A stretch of 47,856 nucleotides of DNA from an uncultured Bacteroidaceae bacterium (GTDB taxonomy: Bacteria > Bacteroidota > Bacteroidia > Bacteroidales > Bacteroidaceae), in NCBI GenBank assembly GCA_905235305.1, contig CAJOLC010000007.1, forward strand, positions 1-47,856, written 5' to 3'. Below the pieces are notes generated by a model. It was not told where the DNA came from and searched no databases. It saw only the letters and a program-made list of their open reading frames with translations. Positions 24,242 to 32,304 of the stretch are shown in pieces. The first letter of the stretch is position 1. The number at the start of each line of letters is the position of its first letter. Position numbers and translations under genes: made by a program.

Positions 24242-25471
24242 TCACTTATAGGTGTACGACCAGTTGGCCTGTACGTTGGCATCCGCGGCGATGTGCCGGT
24301 TCTTTGGCCAGTTCAGCCTGATGCCGTAGTTCACCTTCTGGACATTGTTTACCTGCACGGTTCCGGCATTGGCGGTAAATTCTCCCTTGCATCGGATGCC
24401 CACATTCAACTCCTCGTCGTCGTCTTCGAACTCATAGGTGTCGCCTGTGACTTTGACCTGAATGAGGGTGTTGTTGTTGTCTTGATTGATGAGCATGTCG
24501 CGTGTGACGGAGATGCCTTTAGTCCCGTCGCCCTTGGCTTCCACGCGAAGCGTACCGCCGCTGACGGTCATGTCGAGCGGTGCCTTGATGCCTCTGGTGA
24601 GGTCCTCGGCAGCTGTTATGTTGAGCGAACCGCCTCGGATGAACAACAGCCCATTGTCCTCCTTGTCGGGGCTTGGAATGGTGTCGCCGCTTTCCGTGAC
24701 GTCAGTCATGATTTCCACCTGCAGTCCGTCGCCCTTCTGTCCGCTGAGTGTTACGGTGCCACCGCTCATGAGGAAGTACTGGCCGATGTGCATGGCATCA
24801 CTGACTGCTTTGTTCACCGTGATGTTGCCCGTGCTCTTCTTTATCTCCATGTACTCCTTCGTGGCGATGCCGTGCTTGGCATTGCCAGTGACGGTGAGTG
24901 AGCCGCCGCCCGAAACCTCGAGGTGGCCCTTGCAGTACAGGGCAGCCTTTTGGTCGCCGCCTGCCGCATCGGCAAGGAAATTATCGGTGCCTTCGTTCAG
25001 TATGAAGTCGACGCGCTTGCCGCACTTGATGTCGATGGCAGCCCCCTGGTCGCTCGTGAGGTTGAGCCCATTCAGGTAGAACTTGCACTTCAGCGGCCCG
25101 TCGTAGTACAACGAACCATGCGTGCTCTGTCCCTGCAGCACAAACTCCAACTCGTTCTTCGTGTCAGTGCTGATCAACTTGACGTTCGCACCTTGAATCG
25201 TATCTGTAACATTTGGGGCATGCCCAAGGTCAACATATGCCGTATCGCCATCGAAGGTAACGGTGACGGTATGGACTACGGTGATGCTGTCTATTTGCGT
25301 GACGGAATAAGTAGAGTCGTTCACTTGGAAAGACGTGCCGTCCTCGGAGAACAAGAGTTCCGAAGTGGTGAAGCGCTTACTCTCGCCCTCCTTCCATACA
25401 CGAACCTGCTCTTGTGCCTGCACAGCAAAAGCACAGAGCATGGATATGCCCATAATAAAAGTCTTTCTCAT
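24242..25471 (-). CDS. Exported DUF4353-type carbohydrate-binding beta-solenoid protein
   Basis: A 409-residue protein with a signal peptide (MRKTFIMGISMLCAFAVQAQ), a middle beta domain and a long repetitive region of the DUF4353/Cthe_2159 type: CKFYLNGLNLTSDQGAAIDI, KRVDFILNEGTDNFLAD, KAALYCKGHLEVSGGGSLTV, NAKHGIATKEYMEI and GGTVTLSGQKGDGLQVE. The Clostridium thermocellum member is known to bind polygalacturonate and cellulose through a right-handed beta-helix with calcium. It is the last gene of an operon with VTC and DUF4956 genes, a neighbourhood also seen with CotH in Firmicutes. Its role in the surface or matrix is an inference. Confidence 0.82.
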   Translation of the reverse strand: MRKTFIMGISMLCAFAVQAQEQVRVWKEGESKRFTTSELLFSEDGTSFQVNDSTYSVTQIDSITVVHTVTVTFDGDTAYVDLGHAPNVTDTIQGANVKLISTDTKNELEFVLQGQSTHGSLYYDGPLKCKFYLNGLNLTSDQGAAIDIKCGKRVDFILNEGTDNFLADAAGGDQKAALYCKGHLEVSGGGSLTVTGNAKHGIATKEYMEIKKSTGNITVNKAVSDAMHIGQYFLMSGGTVTLSGQKGDGLQVEIMTDVTESGDTIPSPDKEDNGLLFIRGGSLNITAAEDLTRGIKAPLDMTVSGGTLRVEAKGDGTKGISVTRDMLINQDNNNTLIQVKVTGDTYEFEDDDEELNVGIRCKGEFTANAGTVQVNNVQKVNYGIRLNWPKNRHIAADANVQANWSYTYK

Positions 25472-25490
25472 TATTGTCCTGTTTGTGGTC

Positions 25491-25513
25491 AGTAGTTAGC
25501 TACTCTAACTACT
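25491..25513. other. Inverted repeat between the last two genes of the VTC operon
   Basis: AGTAGTTAG (25491-25499) and CTAACTACT (25505-25513) form a perfect 9-bp stem with loop CTACT. It lies 20 bp upstream of the DUF4353 gene in the only sizeable gap (96 bp) of the operon. No T-run follows on the - strand, so a leader structure, processing site or operator is as likely as a terminator. Confidence 0.5.
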
Positions 25514-25567
25514 TAACCATTTTGTAAGGTATCGTCAGTAGAAGTGGCTCTGCCGAAAGGGGCTGTC

Positions 25568-26011
25568 CTACTTCTTGACTTTAATAGTTTTTCCGTTCAT
25601 GCTGACGATGTAAACGCCTGCGGGCAGATTGTCGAGGCTGATGTTTGCGCCTTCCTCGATATTGGCAATGCTGATGAGTATGCCGTTCGTGCTGAAGACA
25701 CGGAGGAAGCCGTCGCCCTTGACGGAAAGTGTGCCGTTCTTGTATGCGAGGTTCTCTTCCTGCTCGGGCAAGGTCTTGATGGCATCCGGCATATCGGTGA
25801 ACGAGATCTTCTCAACGGCAGAGATAGGATAGCTGTGCTCTCCGTAGGAAGTTATCACCGTGACATTATCGTCCTGGAAAGTAATCCTCTTTACGGTGGG
25901 CAGAAATATGTTCTGATTTGTACCGCTGTAAGTGATGGTAAGGTAGTTGTCGGCCATCAAGCTTGTGCTAATCATGAGCAGCAGAGCTGCCAAAGCGTTC
26001 TTAGTATTCAT
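25568..26011 (-). CDS. Small exported protein with a T9SS-CTD-like end
   Basis: 147 residues with a signal peptide (MNTKNALAALLLMISTSLMA), a beta-rich middle (NYLTITYSGTNQNIFLP, VKRITFQDDNVTVIT, PISAVEKISFTD) and a C-terminal module FLRVFSTNGILISI, GANISLDNLPAGVYIVSMNG KTIKVKK. The end resembles the type A C-terminal domain used for type IX secretion (GVYIV-x2-NG-x2-x-K-x2-K). The product may thus be surface-attached or released. The small size with little else than a CTD is odd. Fourth gene of the VTC operon; function unknown. Confidence 0.7.
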   Translation of the reverse strand: MNTKNALAALLLMISTSLMADNYLTITYSGTNQNIFLPTVKRITFQDDNVTVITSYGEHSYPISAVEKISFTDMPDAIKTLPEQEENLAYKNGTLSVKGDGFLRVFSTNGILISIANIEEGANISLDNLPAGVYIVSMNGKTIKVKK

Positions 26012-26050
26012 AGATGTATTGGGGATTTATTAAAGTAGCGTAATGTAATG

Positions 26051-26947
26051 TCAGAAACTGTATTTGTATCCGATGTTGATAGTGTGCATCCTGTCGTGCT
26101 GGCGTACCGTTTCTGTCTCCATCGTAGTCTCGTTCTCTTCGACGTCAAACATGTCGAATGTAATGAGGTAAGCCAGCGAAATCTCGTTGTGCTTGCGGAA
26201 CTTGTAGGAGCATCCGACGGCAGTACGTATCTTCTGCAAGAGCATGTGGTCGCCGACGCTGACACTGTTGTGGAACTCTGTCGATACGAAGGGCGAGTAG
26301 GGGCAGCGCTTCTTGTCATACTCGAACTTGAGGCGTGAACGTAGTACCTGGTCGGTGTACGCAGGCTTCGTCTCGACTCTCCACTCGTCGACAGGGTCGC
26401 CATTCATCTCAGGGATGTCCCCTATATAGATCCAATCCCAGCCGTCCTCTTCATACTGCGGCTGCATGCTCCAGCTTTCGCGATAGACATGTTTATCATA
26501 GACTCTTTCCCGGGCATGCGTCAGCTGGTAGCGTTCGCGCAGCGAGACCTTAAGCAAATTCCATAGTTTGATGCTGCCCGTAGCCTCTGCACTGAAGCGG
26601 TGGCGCGGATACCAGTATTCGGGCGTGAAGTTAGAACCAATCTCCCAATACTCCGAGCCGACTTCGCCTTCGCTCTTGTCTTTGTACTTGTCAGGTTTGC
26701 AGGTATAGAGGAGACCATAGCTTAGGCCGAACTTAAGGTATTTGTTCACCTTGTAGCTCGTGCTGAGCCCTGCGGAGAAGCGTGCCTTGTTCTGAGCGCG
26801 GTATTCCAACTCCATACCGACATCCCATTGCTTCGTTATGGCCTTCTCCAGCCCAAGCTCCGACCAGATGCCTGCTTCATCGTTCTCTCCTGCCATGGCG
26901 GGCAGGGCAAGAAGCATGAGGGCAAGTGCATAGTGACGCGGTTTCAT
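26051..26947 (-). CDS. DUF2490-like outer membrane beta-barrel protein
   Basis: 298 residues with signal peptide MKPRHYALALMLLALPAMAG, followed by alternating amphipathic strands rich in Tyr, Trp and Arg (GMELEYRAQNKARFSAGLST, HRFSAEATGSIKLWN, VSLRERYQLTHARER), ending in a terminal strand MHTINIGYKYSF with C-terminal Phe, as expected of an outer membrane barrel. Resemblance to DUF2490 is moderate. It abuts the DUF4956 gene with no gap and is probably translated with it. A porin-like or anchoring role for the operon is an inference. Confidence 0.75.
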   Translation of the reverse strand: MKPRHYALALMLLALPAMAGENDEAGIWSELGLEKAITKQWDVGMELEYRAQNKARFSAGLSTSYKVNKYLKFGLSYGLLYTCKPDKYKDKSEGEVGSEYWEIGSNFTPEYWYPRHRFSAEATGSIKLWNLLKVSLRERYQLTHARERVYDKHVYRESWSMQPQYEEDGWDWIYIGDIPEMNGDPVDEWRVETKPAYTDQVLRSRLKFEYDKKRCPYSPFVSTEFHNSVSVGDHMLLQKIRTAVGCSYKFRKHNEISLAYLITFDMFDVEENETTMETETVRQHDRMHTINIGYKYSF

Positions 26948-27658
26948 TTATCTGGGCATTTTGGTTACGTCCTCCAGACTGTTGCCGCGGTCCTCGGGGT
27001 CGTCGTAGTATATGCGGACAAGGCAAGCGTCCTTGAGGAAATCAATCATGCCGACTTCGACCCTGTCTATCTTCAGCCCGGTCCTCTTCTCGAGGTCTGC
27101 CTTGAGTTCCTCCCGCTTGCTTGGGGCGACGAGGGCCACGTTGTCGTACTTGATGTACTTGCTGCAGTTCCTTTTCACCAGCTTGCTCTTCTCGTAGCGC
27201 CATGCCATGATGAGGAAGGTGATGTTGACCATGAAGATGGTGACCAGTCCGAATCCGTCCCAGTAGTCAGCCTTCGGGTGGTATTCGGCACGGCAGAGGG
27301 CGTTCATGACGCTCAGAGCAATGAGCATGAAGAGGTATGTCATCTCGCGGATGGGCACGGCTTCCGTGCGGAAGCGCATGATGCCGAAGATGGCAAAGAG
27401 GCCCATTGCGGCGCCGATGTTCATGCCGCCGCCTTCCATGAGGCTTACCAGCAGGAAGATGCTGATGGACATGAGGATGAAGATGTACATATAGTCGCGT
27501 CTCCGGCTGCGCGGATAGTAGAAGCATCGGGAGATGATTGCTACCGTCAACAGGTTGAAGAAGAAGCGCAGGAGGAGAGAGTAGAAGTGCTGAGGATCAA
27601 AGAGCGTCAGGCCGATGAGGTTGCCTAACTGGTAGTTAATGTCGTTTAAGTTTCCCAT
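26948..27658 (-). CDS. DUF4956 inner membrane protein
   Basis: 236 residues: a short N-terminus (MGNLNDINYQLGNLIGLTLF), about five membrane segments (FFFNLLTVAIISRCFYY, MYIFILMSISIFLLVSLM, MNIGAAMGLFAIFGIMRFR, TYLFMLIALSVMNALC, VTIFMVNITFLIMAW) and a cytoplasmic ferredoxin-like C-terminal domain (ELKADLEKRTGLKIDRVEVG MIDFLKDACLVRIYY). The GLFAIFGIMRFRTE stretch is diagnostic of DUF4956. In many bacteria the family is paired with VTC-domain proteins and CotH kinases. It lies 20 bp after the VTC gene. Confidence 0.88.
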   Translation of the reverse strand: MGNLNDINYQLGNLIGLTLFDPQHFYSLLLRFFFNLLTVAIISRCFYYPRSRRRDYMYIFILMSISIFLLVSLMEGGGMNIGAAMGLFAIFGIMRFRTEAVPIREMTYLFMLIALSVMNALCRAEYHPKADYWDGFGLVTIFMVNITFLIMAWRYEKSKLVKRNCSKYIKYDNVALVAPSKREELKADLEKRTGLKIDRVEVGMIDFLKDACLVRIYYDDPEDRGNSLEDVTKMPR

Positions 27659-27678
27659 TTGTCTGTGTTATTGTTGTC

Positions 27679-28449
27679 TTAGAGGTGTTTGTTTGCGATT
27701 TTATTGAGCTTGATGAGTTTCTGCTTGAACAGGTTTTGCTTGAGCGCGCTGTTGGTCATGACGGAGCCGATGCAGTATTTGCTGAAGCCGCTGGGCTTGA
27801 TGCGCAGCTCCCTGATGATGTCGAGTACGGGGCTGAAGACATTGCCGTCGCGTTTGAGTTCTATGATGACGAGGGGCCCGACGTTGGCGTCTTTGCCTGT
27901 CTCCATGTTGTGGAAGTGGATGTCGTAGTCGATGGTGAGGCGTTCGGTCTTGCCATAGTTGACGAGTGTGATGCGGCGGAAGTGGTTGCGCACCGTGGGG
28001 TGTAGGTCGGCCATGCCGAGGTGCACGCGTTCCTGCAGGAACTCTTCGTTGCCGCCCTCGCCGGTTATCTCCTGGTCGGGCACTTCCACTCGTTTCTTCT
28101 TCGTGCGTCCGTGGTTGTTCTTCGTCTTAATCTCGAGGAAGGTGAGGTTACTGTCCATGTAGGTGCGGACGCGGACTTTCTGCCTTGGGGCACGTCCGTT
28201 GTGGTGTTCAAGGTAGAACTTGTGGCCTTCCGTGTCCCAATATGTGGTCAAGTAGTCTGCTATCTTGCAGCCTTCGTTGAACTGGGCATAGTATTTCCCC
28301 TGTGCCAGCTCAAGCAGACGGGCCATTGTCTCCTTGTTGGTGACGAACTTTGTGTCTGTTCTGTTCATGAGACGGATGTCCAACATCTCCTCCAGCGTTA
28401 TGGGCTGAAGATTGGCCAATAATTCGTCTATGCGAGCATCAATTTCCAT
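27679..28449 (-). CDS. VTC-domain (polyphosphate polymerase-like) protein
   Basis: The VTC catalytic domain of yeast Vtc4 makes polyphosphate from ATP in a tunnel lined with basic residues. From ATG 28449 (MEIDARIDELLANLQPITLE) the product is 256 residues; ATG 28461 is an alternative, and longer starts precede the predicted transcription start. Visible features: RLMNRTDTKFVTNKE, the YWDT and FYLEHHNGR strands, RQKVRVRTYMDSNLTFLEIK TKNNHGRTKKKR (clustered Arg/Lys of the tunnel), RITLVNYGKTERLTIDYDI, LVIIELKRDG (catalytic-site Glu-x-Lys) and FSKYCIG. First gene of a five-gene operon. Bacterial members next to DUF4956 have not, to my knowledge, been shown to make polyphosphate. Confidence 0.85.
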   Translation of the reverse strand: MEIDARIDELLANLQPITLEEMLDIRLMNRTDTKFVTNKETMARLLELAQGKYYAQFNEGCKIADYLTTYWDTEGHKFYLEHHNGRAPRQKVRVRTYMDSNLTFLEIKTKNNHGRTKKKRVEVPDQEITGEGGNEEFLQERVHLGMADLHPTVRNHFRRITLVNYGKTERLTIDYDIHFHNMETGKDANVGPLVIIELKRDGNVFSPVLDIIRELRIKPSGFSKYCIGSVMTNSALKQNLFKQKLIKLNKIANKHL

Positions 28450-28470
28450 TCTTTTTTGCATTCCACGGGA

Positions 28471-28478
28471 CAAATATA
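28471..28478 (-). promoter_or_regulatory. -7 box of the VTC operon promoter
   Basis: TATATTTG on the - strand (28478-28471), 21 bp upstream of ATG 28449. No clear TTTG lies at the expected -33 distance, so this is a partial match. It makes the in-frame extension up to 28554 unlikely to be translated. Confidence 0.5.
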
Positions 28479-28532
28479 GGCATTTTTGTGCAAATAACAT
28501 TCCCCGATGCTGTGTTTTAACAAAAAAAACAC

Positions 28533-28540
28533 TACTTTTG
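28533..28540 (+). promoter_or_regulatory. -7 box of the frr promoter
   Basis: TACTTTTG at 28533-28540, 58 bp upstream of frr, in an A/T-rich region. A convincing -33 TTTG is not visible at 19-21 bp. Divergent from the VTC operon box 55 bp away. Confidence 0.45.
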
Positions 28541-28598
28541 CTATAGAAAAGCAACTTTGGTATACATTATATTATAATTATATAACACGAATAGTACT

Positions 28599-29159
28599 AT
28601 GGTAGATGTAAAAGAAATCCTTGGCAAGGCTGAGGAGAAAATGGAAGAGGCTGTGATGTACCTTGAGGAGGCTTTGGCGCATATCCGTGCGGGCAAGGCT
28701 AATGTGAAGATTCTGGACGGCATCCGCGTAGATAGCTACGGCAGCCTGGTGCCTTTGAATCAGGTGGCAGCAGTCAATACTCCCGACGCGCGCACCATTA
28801 CGATCAAGCCTTGGGACAAGAATATGTTCCGTCCCATCGAGAAGGCCATCATGGACAGCAATGTGGGCATTACGCCCGAGAACAACGGCGAGATTATCCG
28901 CCTAGGCATCCCTCCCTTGACGGAGGAACGCCGTAAGCAGCTCGCCAAGCAGTGTGGCAAGGAGGGCGAACAGGCCAAGGTGAGCATCCGCAACACGCGT
29001 CGCGACATTATCGAGAAGCTGAAGAAGGGCATCAAGGATGGCCTTTCTGAGGACTTGGAGAAGGATGCTGAGGCCGACATGCAGAAGATGCACGACAAGT
29101 TCATCAAGAAGGTAGACGAACTGCTTGCTGCCAAGGAAAAGGAAATCATGACCGTGTAA
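28599..29159 (+). CDS. frr: Ribosome recycling factor
   Basis: RRF splits the post-termination complex together with EF-G. The 186-residue protein shows [85 protein letters not shown] and the C-terminal coiled coil to KEKEIMTV. Normal length. It is followed by a long inverted repeat and rsgA. Confidence 0.98.
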   Translation: MVDVKEILGKAEEKMEEAVMYLEEALAHIRAGKANVKILDGIRVDSYGSLVPLNQVAAVNTPDARTITIKPWDKNMFRPIEKAIMDSNVGITPENNGEIIRLGIPPLTEERRKQLAKQCGKEGEQAKVSIRNTRRDIIEKLKKGIKDGLSEDLEKDAEADMQKMHDKFIKKVDELLAAKEKEIMTV

Positions 29160-29173
29160 GAATTAAGAATGAG

Positions 29174-29253
29174 GAATGAAGAATGAAGAATTTGCTACGC
29201 CCTGTGTCTTTACTCGAAATTGAGCGCGGAAGCAGATTCTTCATTCTTCATTC
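29174..29253. repeat. 23-bp inverted repeat between frr and rsgA
   Basis: Arms 29174-29196 (GAATGAAGAATGAAGAAT, then TTGCT) and 29231-29253 (AGCAGATTCTTCATTCTTCA, then TTC) are complementary at 22 of 23 positions, with the exception a G-T pair, around a 34-base loop. The arms are themselves made of a GAATGAA heptad repeat. No T-run follows, so it is a stable RNA hairpin or cruciform and not a textbook terminator. Confidence 0.75.
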
Positions 29254-29276
29254 TTTATTTTTCACTCTTCGTTAAG

Positions 29277-30212
29277 ATGAAAGGACTTGTCGTCAGGACC
29301 ACAGGCAGCTGGTATGCCGTCAAGACGGACGATGGCCAAATGCTCGAATGCAAGGTGAAGGGGACCTTCCGCCTTAGGGGAATCAGGAGCACGAACCCTG
29401 TTGCTGTGGGCGACAGGGTGATGCTTACGCCAAGTCCTGACGGGCTGACTGCCTTGATTGAGGATGTCGAGGAGCGCCGCAACTACATCATCCGCCGTGC
29501 CTCCAACCTCTCGAAGCAGAGCCACATCATTGCCGCCAATGTCGATATGGCTGCCCTTGTGGTGACCATCGCCCATCCGGAGACGAGCACGACCTTCATC
29601 GACCGCTTCCTGGCAAGTGCGGAGGCGTATCGGGTTCCTGTGCTCATCGTCTTCAACAAGACTGACCTGTACGGTGAGGCGGAACAGAGGCAGCTCCAGG
29701 GACTTGCAGCTCTCTATCGAGGCATCGGTTATACCTGCCTGGCCTGCTCTGCGGAGACGGGCGACGGCATCGATGGCCTTCGGGCGGAGCTCCAGGGCAG
29801 GACGACCCTGCTGAGCGGCAACAGCGGCGTGGGGAAAAGCACTCTTCTCAACCTCCTGGTGCCTGATGCCGATGCCAAGACTGCGGAAATCAGTGCCGCC
29901 CACGACTCGGGGATGCACACCACGACGTTCTCGCAGATGTGCTTCTTGCCGCAGGGAGGCTCGCTCATCGACACTCCGGGCATCAAGGGATTCGGCACCT
30001 TCGACATGGAACGCGAGGAGGTGTCGCACTATTTCCGTGAGATTTTCCAGACATCGGCAGGTTGCCGCTTCGGCAACTGCACCCATACCCACGAGCCGGG
30101 CTGTGCTGTCCTCCGGGCTGTGGCAGAGGGGAGCATCGCAGAAAGTCGCTTTACGAGCTACCTCTCCATGCTTGAAGACAAGGACGAAGGCAAGTACCGC
30201 AGTGCACAATGA
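29277..30212 (+). CDS. rsgA: Ribosome small subunit-dependent GTPase A
   Basis: RsgA checks late 30S assembly. ATG 29277 ([20 protein letters not shown]) gives 311 residues with the N-terminal OB fold, then a circularly permuted GTPase in the order G4 (FNKTD), G1 ([14 protein letters not shown]), G3 (DTPGIKGFG), and a C-terminal zinc site [17 protein letters not shown] (Cys-x5-Cys-x-His-x5-Cys). The in-frame codon at 29220 lies in the inverted repeat and is not needed. Complete and typical. Confidence 0.97.
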   Translation: MKGLVVRTTGSWYAVKTDDGQMLECKVKGTFRLRGIRSTNPVAVGDRVMLTPSPDGLTALIEDVEERRNYIIRRASNLSKQSHIIAANVDMAALVVTIAHPETSTTFIDRFLASAEAYRVPVLIVFNKTDLYGEAEQRQLQGLAALYRGIGYTCLACSAETGDGIDGLRAELQGRTTLLSGNSGVGKSTLLNLLVPDADAKTAEISAAHDSGMHTTTFSQMCFLPQGGSLIDTPGIKGFGTFDMEREEVSHYFREIFQTSAGCRFGNCTHTHEPGCAVLRAVAEGSIAESRFTSYLSMLEDKDEGKYRSAQ

Positions 30213-30219
30213 CAGATGT

Positions 30220-30295
30220 GTTGTTTGAACATACATGTACATTCAATTGCACATACATGTATATTCAATTGCACATACATGTATGTTCAAACAAC
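30220..30295. repeat. 76-bp TACATGTA array, copy 1
   Basis: Three TACATGTA palindromes centred at 30235.5, 30257.5 and 30279.5 (22 bp apart), with CAATTG palindromes exactly halfway (30246.5, 30268.5). The ends are perfect 20-bp inverted repeats: GTTGTTTGAACATACATGTA at 30220-30239 and its reverse complement at 30276-30295. It starts 8 bp after rsgA. Its bases can be read as an N-terminal extension of argB, which is an artefact. Near-identical 76-bp copies lie at 36587 and 46742. Confidence 0.92.
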
Positions 30296-30327
30296 CCGGC
30301 TGGCTGCATAGGAAAAAACAATACGAT

Positions 30328-31128
30328 ATGAAGGACAAATTAAATGTAATTAAGGTGGGAGGAGGCGTAGTGGAGAATGCCGCTTCGCTTGCTTCGTTGC
30401 TCCGTCAGTTCGCAGGGATGGACGGGCGCAAAGTGCTGGTGCATGGCGGCGGGCGCTTGGCTACGTCGGTGGCAACCAGCCTCGGACTGGAGAGCCGCAT
30501 GGTGGGCGGAAGGCGCATCACGGATGAAAAGATGCTCCAGGTAGTGACGATGGTCTATGGCGGCCTGGTCAACAAGAACATCGTGGCAGGTTTGCAGGCA
30601 AAGGGAGTAAAGGCAATCGGCCTGACCGGTGCCGATGGCGACGTCATCCGCAGTCATCGCCGGCCGCCGAAACTCGTCCGCATGGACGACGGCACCGAGC
30701 AGATGGTCGATTTCGGCTTCGTGGGCGACGTCGACAAGGTGGATGCCCAGTTCCTCGCAGCACTCATAGAGAGTGGGGCAGTGCCTGTGGTGGCACCGCT
30801 GACGCACGACGGCGAGGGGCACATCCTCAATACCAATGCCGACACCATTGCTTCGTCCGTTGCCCAGGCTCTCGCAGAGCATTATGAAGTCACCCTTACT
30901 TTCTGCTTCGAGAAGGCAGGTGTGCTTCGCGATGCAGACGACGACAGCAGCGTGATTCCTCTTATCGACGAGCCGGAGGCAGGCAGGCTCATAGCCGAAG
31001 GCATCATAGCCGGCGGCATGATTCCGAAGATAGAAAACGCCTTCGCCGCCATCCACAAAGGCGTGCGACAAGTCGTCATCACACACTCCGACAACATCGA
31101 TGGCTCAAGGGGAACTACAATAAAATGA
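30328..31128 (+). CDS. argB: Acetylglutamate kinase
   Basis: Phosphorylates N-acylglutamate in arginine synthesis; in Bacteroidales the acyl group may be succinyl. ATG 30328 (MKDKLNVIKVGGGVVENAAS) gives 266 residues. Amino-acid kinase motifs: VIKVGGG, LVHGGGRLATSVATSLGLES, GLTGADGDVI, NTNADTIASSVAQAL, LTFCFEKAGVLRD and GIIAGGMIPKIENAFAAI. The open frame upstream to 30235 translates the TACATGTA repeat and is excluded. No other arg genes are adjacent. Confidence 0.93.
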   Translation: MKDKLNVIKVGGGVVENAASLASLLRQFAGMDGRKVLVHGGGRLATSVATSLGLESRMVGGRRITDEKMLQVVTMVYGGLVNKNIVAGLQAKGVKAIGLTGADGDVIRSHRRPPKLVRMDDGTEQMVDFGFVGDVDKVDAQFLAALIESGAVPVVAPLTHDGEGHILNTNADTIASSVAQALAEHYEVTLTFCFEKAGVLRDADDDSSVIPLIDEPEAGRLIAEGIIAGGMIPKIENAFAAIHKGVRQVVITHSDNIDGSRGTTIK

Positions 31129-31138
31129 AAAAAAATCG

Positions 31139-31167
31139 TTCAGGGCTGTAACATTTGCAGCCCTGAA
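31139..31167. other. Hairpin between argB and the sigma factor gene
   Basis: TTCAGGGCTG (31139-31148) and CAGCCCTGAA (31158-31167), a perfect 10-bp stem with a 9-base loop, 10 bp after argB. A T-run is missing on the + side; an A-run precedes it, so on the - strand it would look like a terminator. On + it may be a weak terminator or the leader of the sigma gene. Confidence 0.55.
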
Positions 31168-31187
31168 TCGTCTTCCTAAATAGAGAG

Positions 31188-31676
31188 ATGGAAAACATCA
31201 GCTTCCGAACCACCGTTCTGCCATTAGGCGACAGGCTCTTCCGCCTCGCCCTGCGCATTACGATGAACAAGGCAGAGGCCGAAGATGTGGTGCAGGACAC
31301 CCTCTTGAAAGTTTGGGAGCGTCGCGAGGACTGGAACCAGATAGACAATCTCGAGGCGTTCGCCATGGCAACATGCAGGAACAGGGCGCTCGACCTCGTG
31401 AAGCGTGCCGGACGAATCACGGCACCCCTCGACGAATCACAGCCCACCCCTATGCACTCGCCGCACGAGCAAATGGAGGTCCGCGAAGAATTCTCTCATG
31501 TCAGGCGACTCATGGACAGCCTGCCCGAGACGCAGCGAACCATTATGCTCTTGCGCGACATCGAGGGCATGACCTATCAGGAGATAGCACAGACGTTGGA
31601 CATAAGCGAGACACAGGTGAAAGTCTACCTGCATCGAGCCAGGACAAAAATAAAGGAATGGATTACAAATACATAG
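31188..31676 (+). CDS. ECF-type RNA polymerase sigma factor
   Basis: 162 residues with sigma region 2 (FRLALRITMNKAEAEDVVQD TLLKVWERREDW, DNLEAFAMATCRNRALDLVK) and region 4 (LPETQRTIMLLRDIEGMTYQ EIAQTLDISETQVKVYLHRA R) joined by a short linker, and no region 1 or 3: a group 4 (ECF) sigma factor. Its end overlaps the start of a membrane protein gene (31658), the usual arrangement for an anti-sigma factor. The target regulon is unknown. Confidence 0.92.
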   Translation: MENISFRTTVLPLGDRLFRLALRITMNKAEAEDVVQDTLLKVWERREDWNQIDNLEAFAMATCRNRALDLVKRAGRITAPLDESQPTPMHSPHEQMEVREEFSHVRRLMDSLPETQRTIMLLRDIEGMTYQEIAQTLDISETQVKVYLHRARTKIKEWITNT

Positions 31677-32137
31677 AGCAACTGCTTGAGCGTTACTGGG
31701 AATGCCAGACAACGTTCGAAGAGGAAACAATACTCCGCAACTTCTTCCGCCAGGAGGATGTGCCGGCAAGCCTCCTGCCCTATCGTCAGTTCTTCATAGA
31801 GCAAGATGAGATGGCAGAGGAGCGTCTGGCCGGAGATTTCGCCGACAGGATGCTCCGAATGGTCGGGGAAGAGTCTCCGATTCAGGTATGTAAAGCCCGT
31901 CGCATCACGGTGATGCATCGCTTCCGTCCCTTCTATAGGGCCGCCGGCCTTATCGCCATCCTCCTTACCATCGGCAATGCAGCTCACCAGAGCTTCTCGG
32001 ATGATGACATCGCAAACGGCCAGCAAATGGCAGAGGACATCGCTCCCGACAGCCTGCAGCAAATCACCATCGGCCAGCCCGAACAGCAGTCGGCCGAGCT
32101 CACGGCACAGCCTGCCGACACCATCGTGGCTTTATGA
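31658..32137 (+). CDS. Probable membrane-bound anti-sigma factor
   Basis: 159 residues from ATG 31658, overlapping the sigma gene by 19 bp. The N-terminus (MDYKYIEQLLERYWECQTTF EEETILRNFFRQEDVP) is of a type often found next to ECF sigma genes in Bacteroidales. One membrane segment (FYRAAGLIAILLTIGNAAH, about residues 89-107) separates it from a roughly 50-residue periplasmic tail rich in Gln, Asp and Ala. There is no CxxC zinc motif. Function is inferred from position and topology. Confidence 0.7.
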   Translation: MDYKYIEQLLERYWECQTTFEEETILRNFFRQEDVPASLLPYRQFFIEQDEMAEERLAGDFADRMLRMVGEESPIQVCKARRITVMHRFRPFYRAAGLIAILLTIGNAAHQSFSDDDIANGQQMAEDIAPDSLQQITIGQPEQQSAELTAQPADTIVAL

Positions 32138-32213
32138 AGATATTCATTTTCCGTTTTTACACATAAGAACTTTTCTAAACAATCAATTCTCTCAAAACAA
32201 TTAATCTAACGAC

Positions 32214-32249
32214 AGAAAGGGGCAACCGTGAGGCTGCCCCTTTCTATAT
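32214..32249. terminator. Bidirectional terminator
   Basis: AGAAAGGGGCA (32214-32224) and TGCCCCTTTCT (32235-32245), a perfect 11-bp stem with loop ACCGTGAGGC, between the converging anti-sigma-like gene (+) and MFS gene (-). Confidence 0.82.
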
Positions 32250-32304
32250 ATAATAATGTATGTGTATGTGTATCTGATAATGCAGGTGTATCCCCCATCA
32301 AGGA

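Noticed and set aside
26828..27628. 266-codon + strand open frame opposite the DUF4956 gene
   Set aside because: Rich in His/Asp/Val/Glu as expected for the reverse of a membrane protein gene; the - strand frame has membrane segments and a family match.
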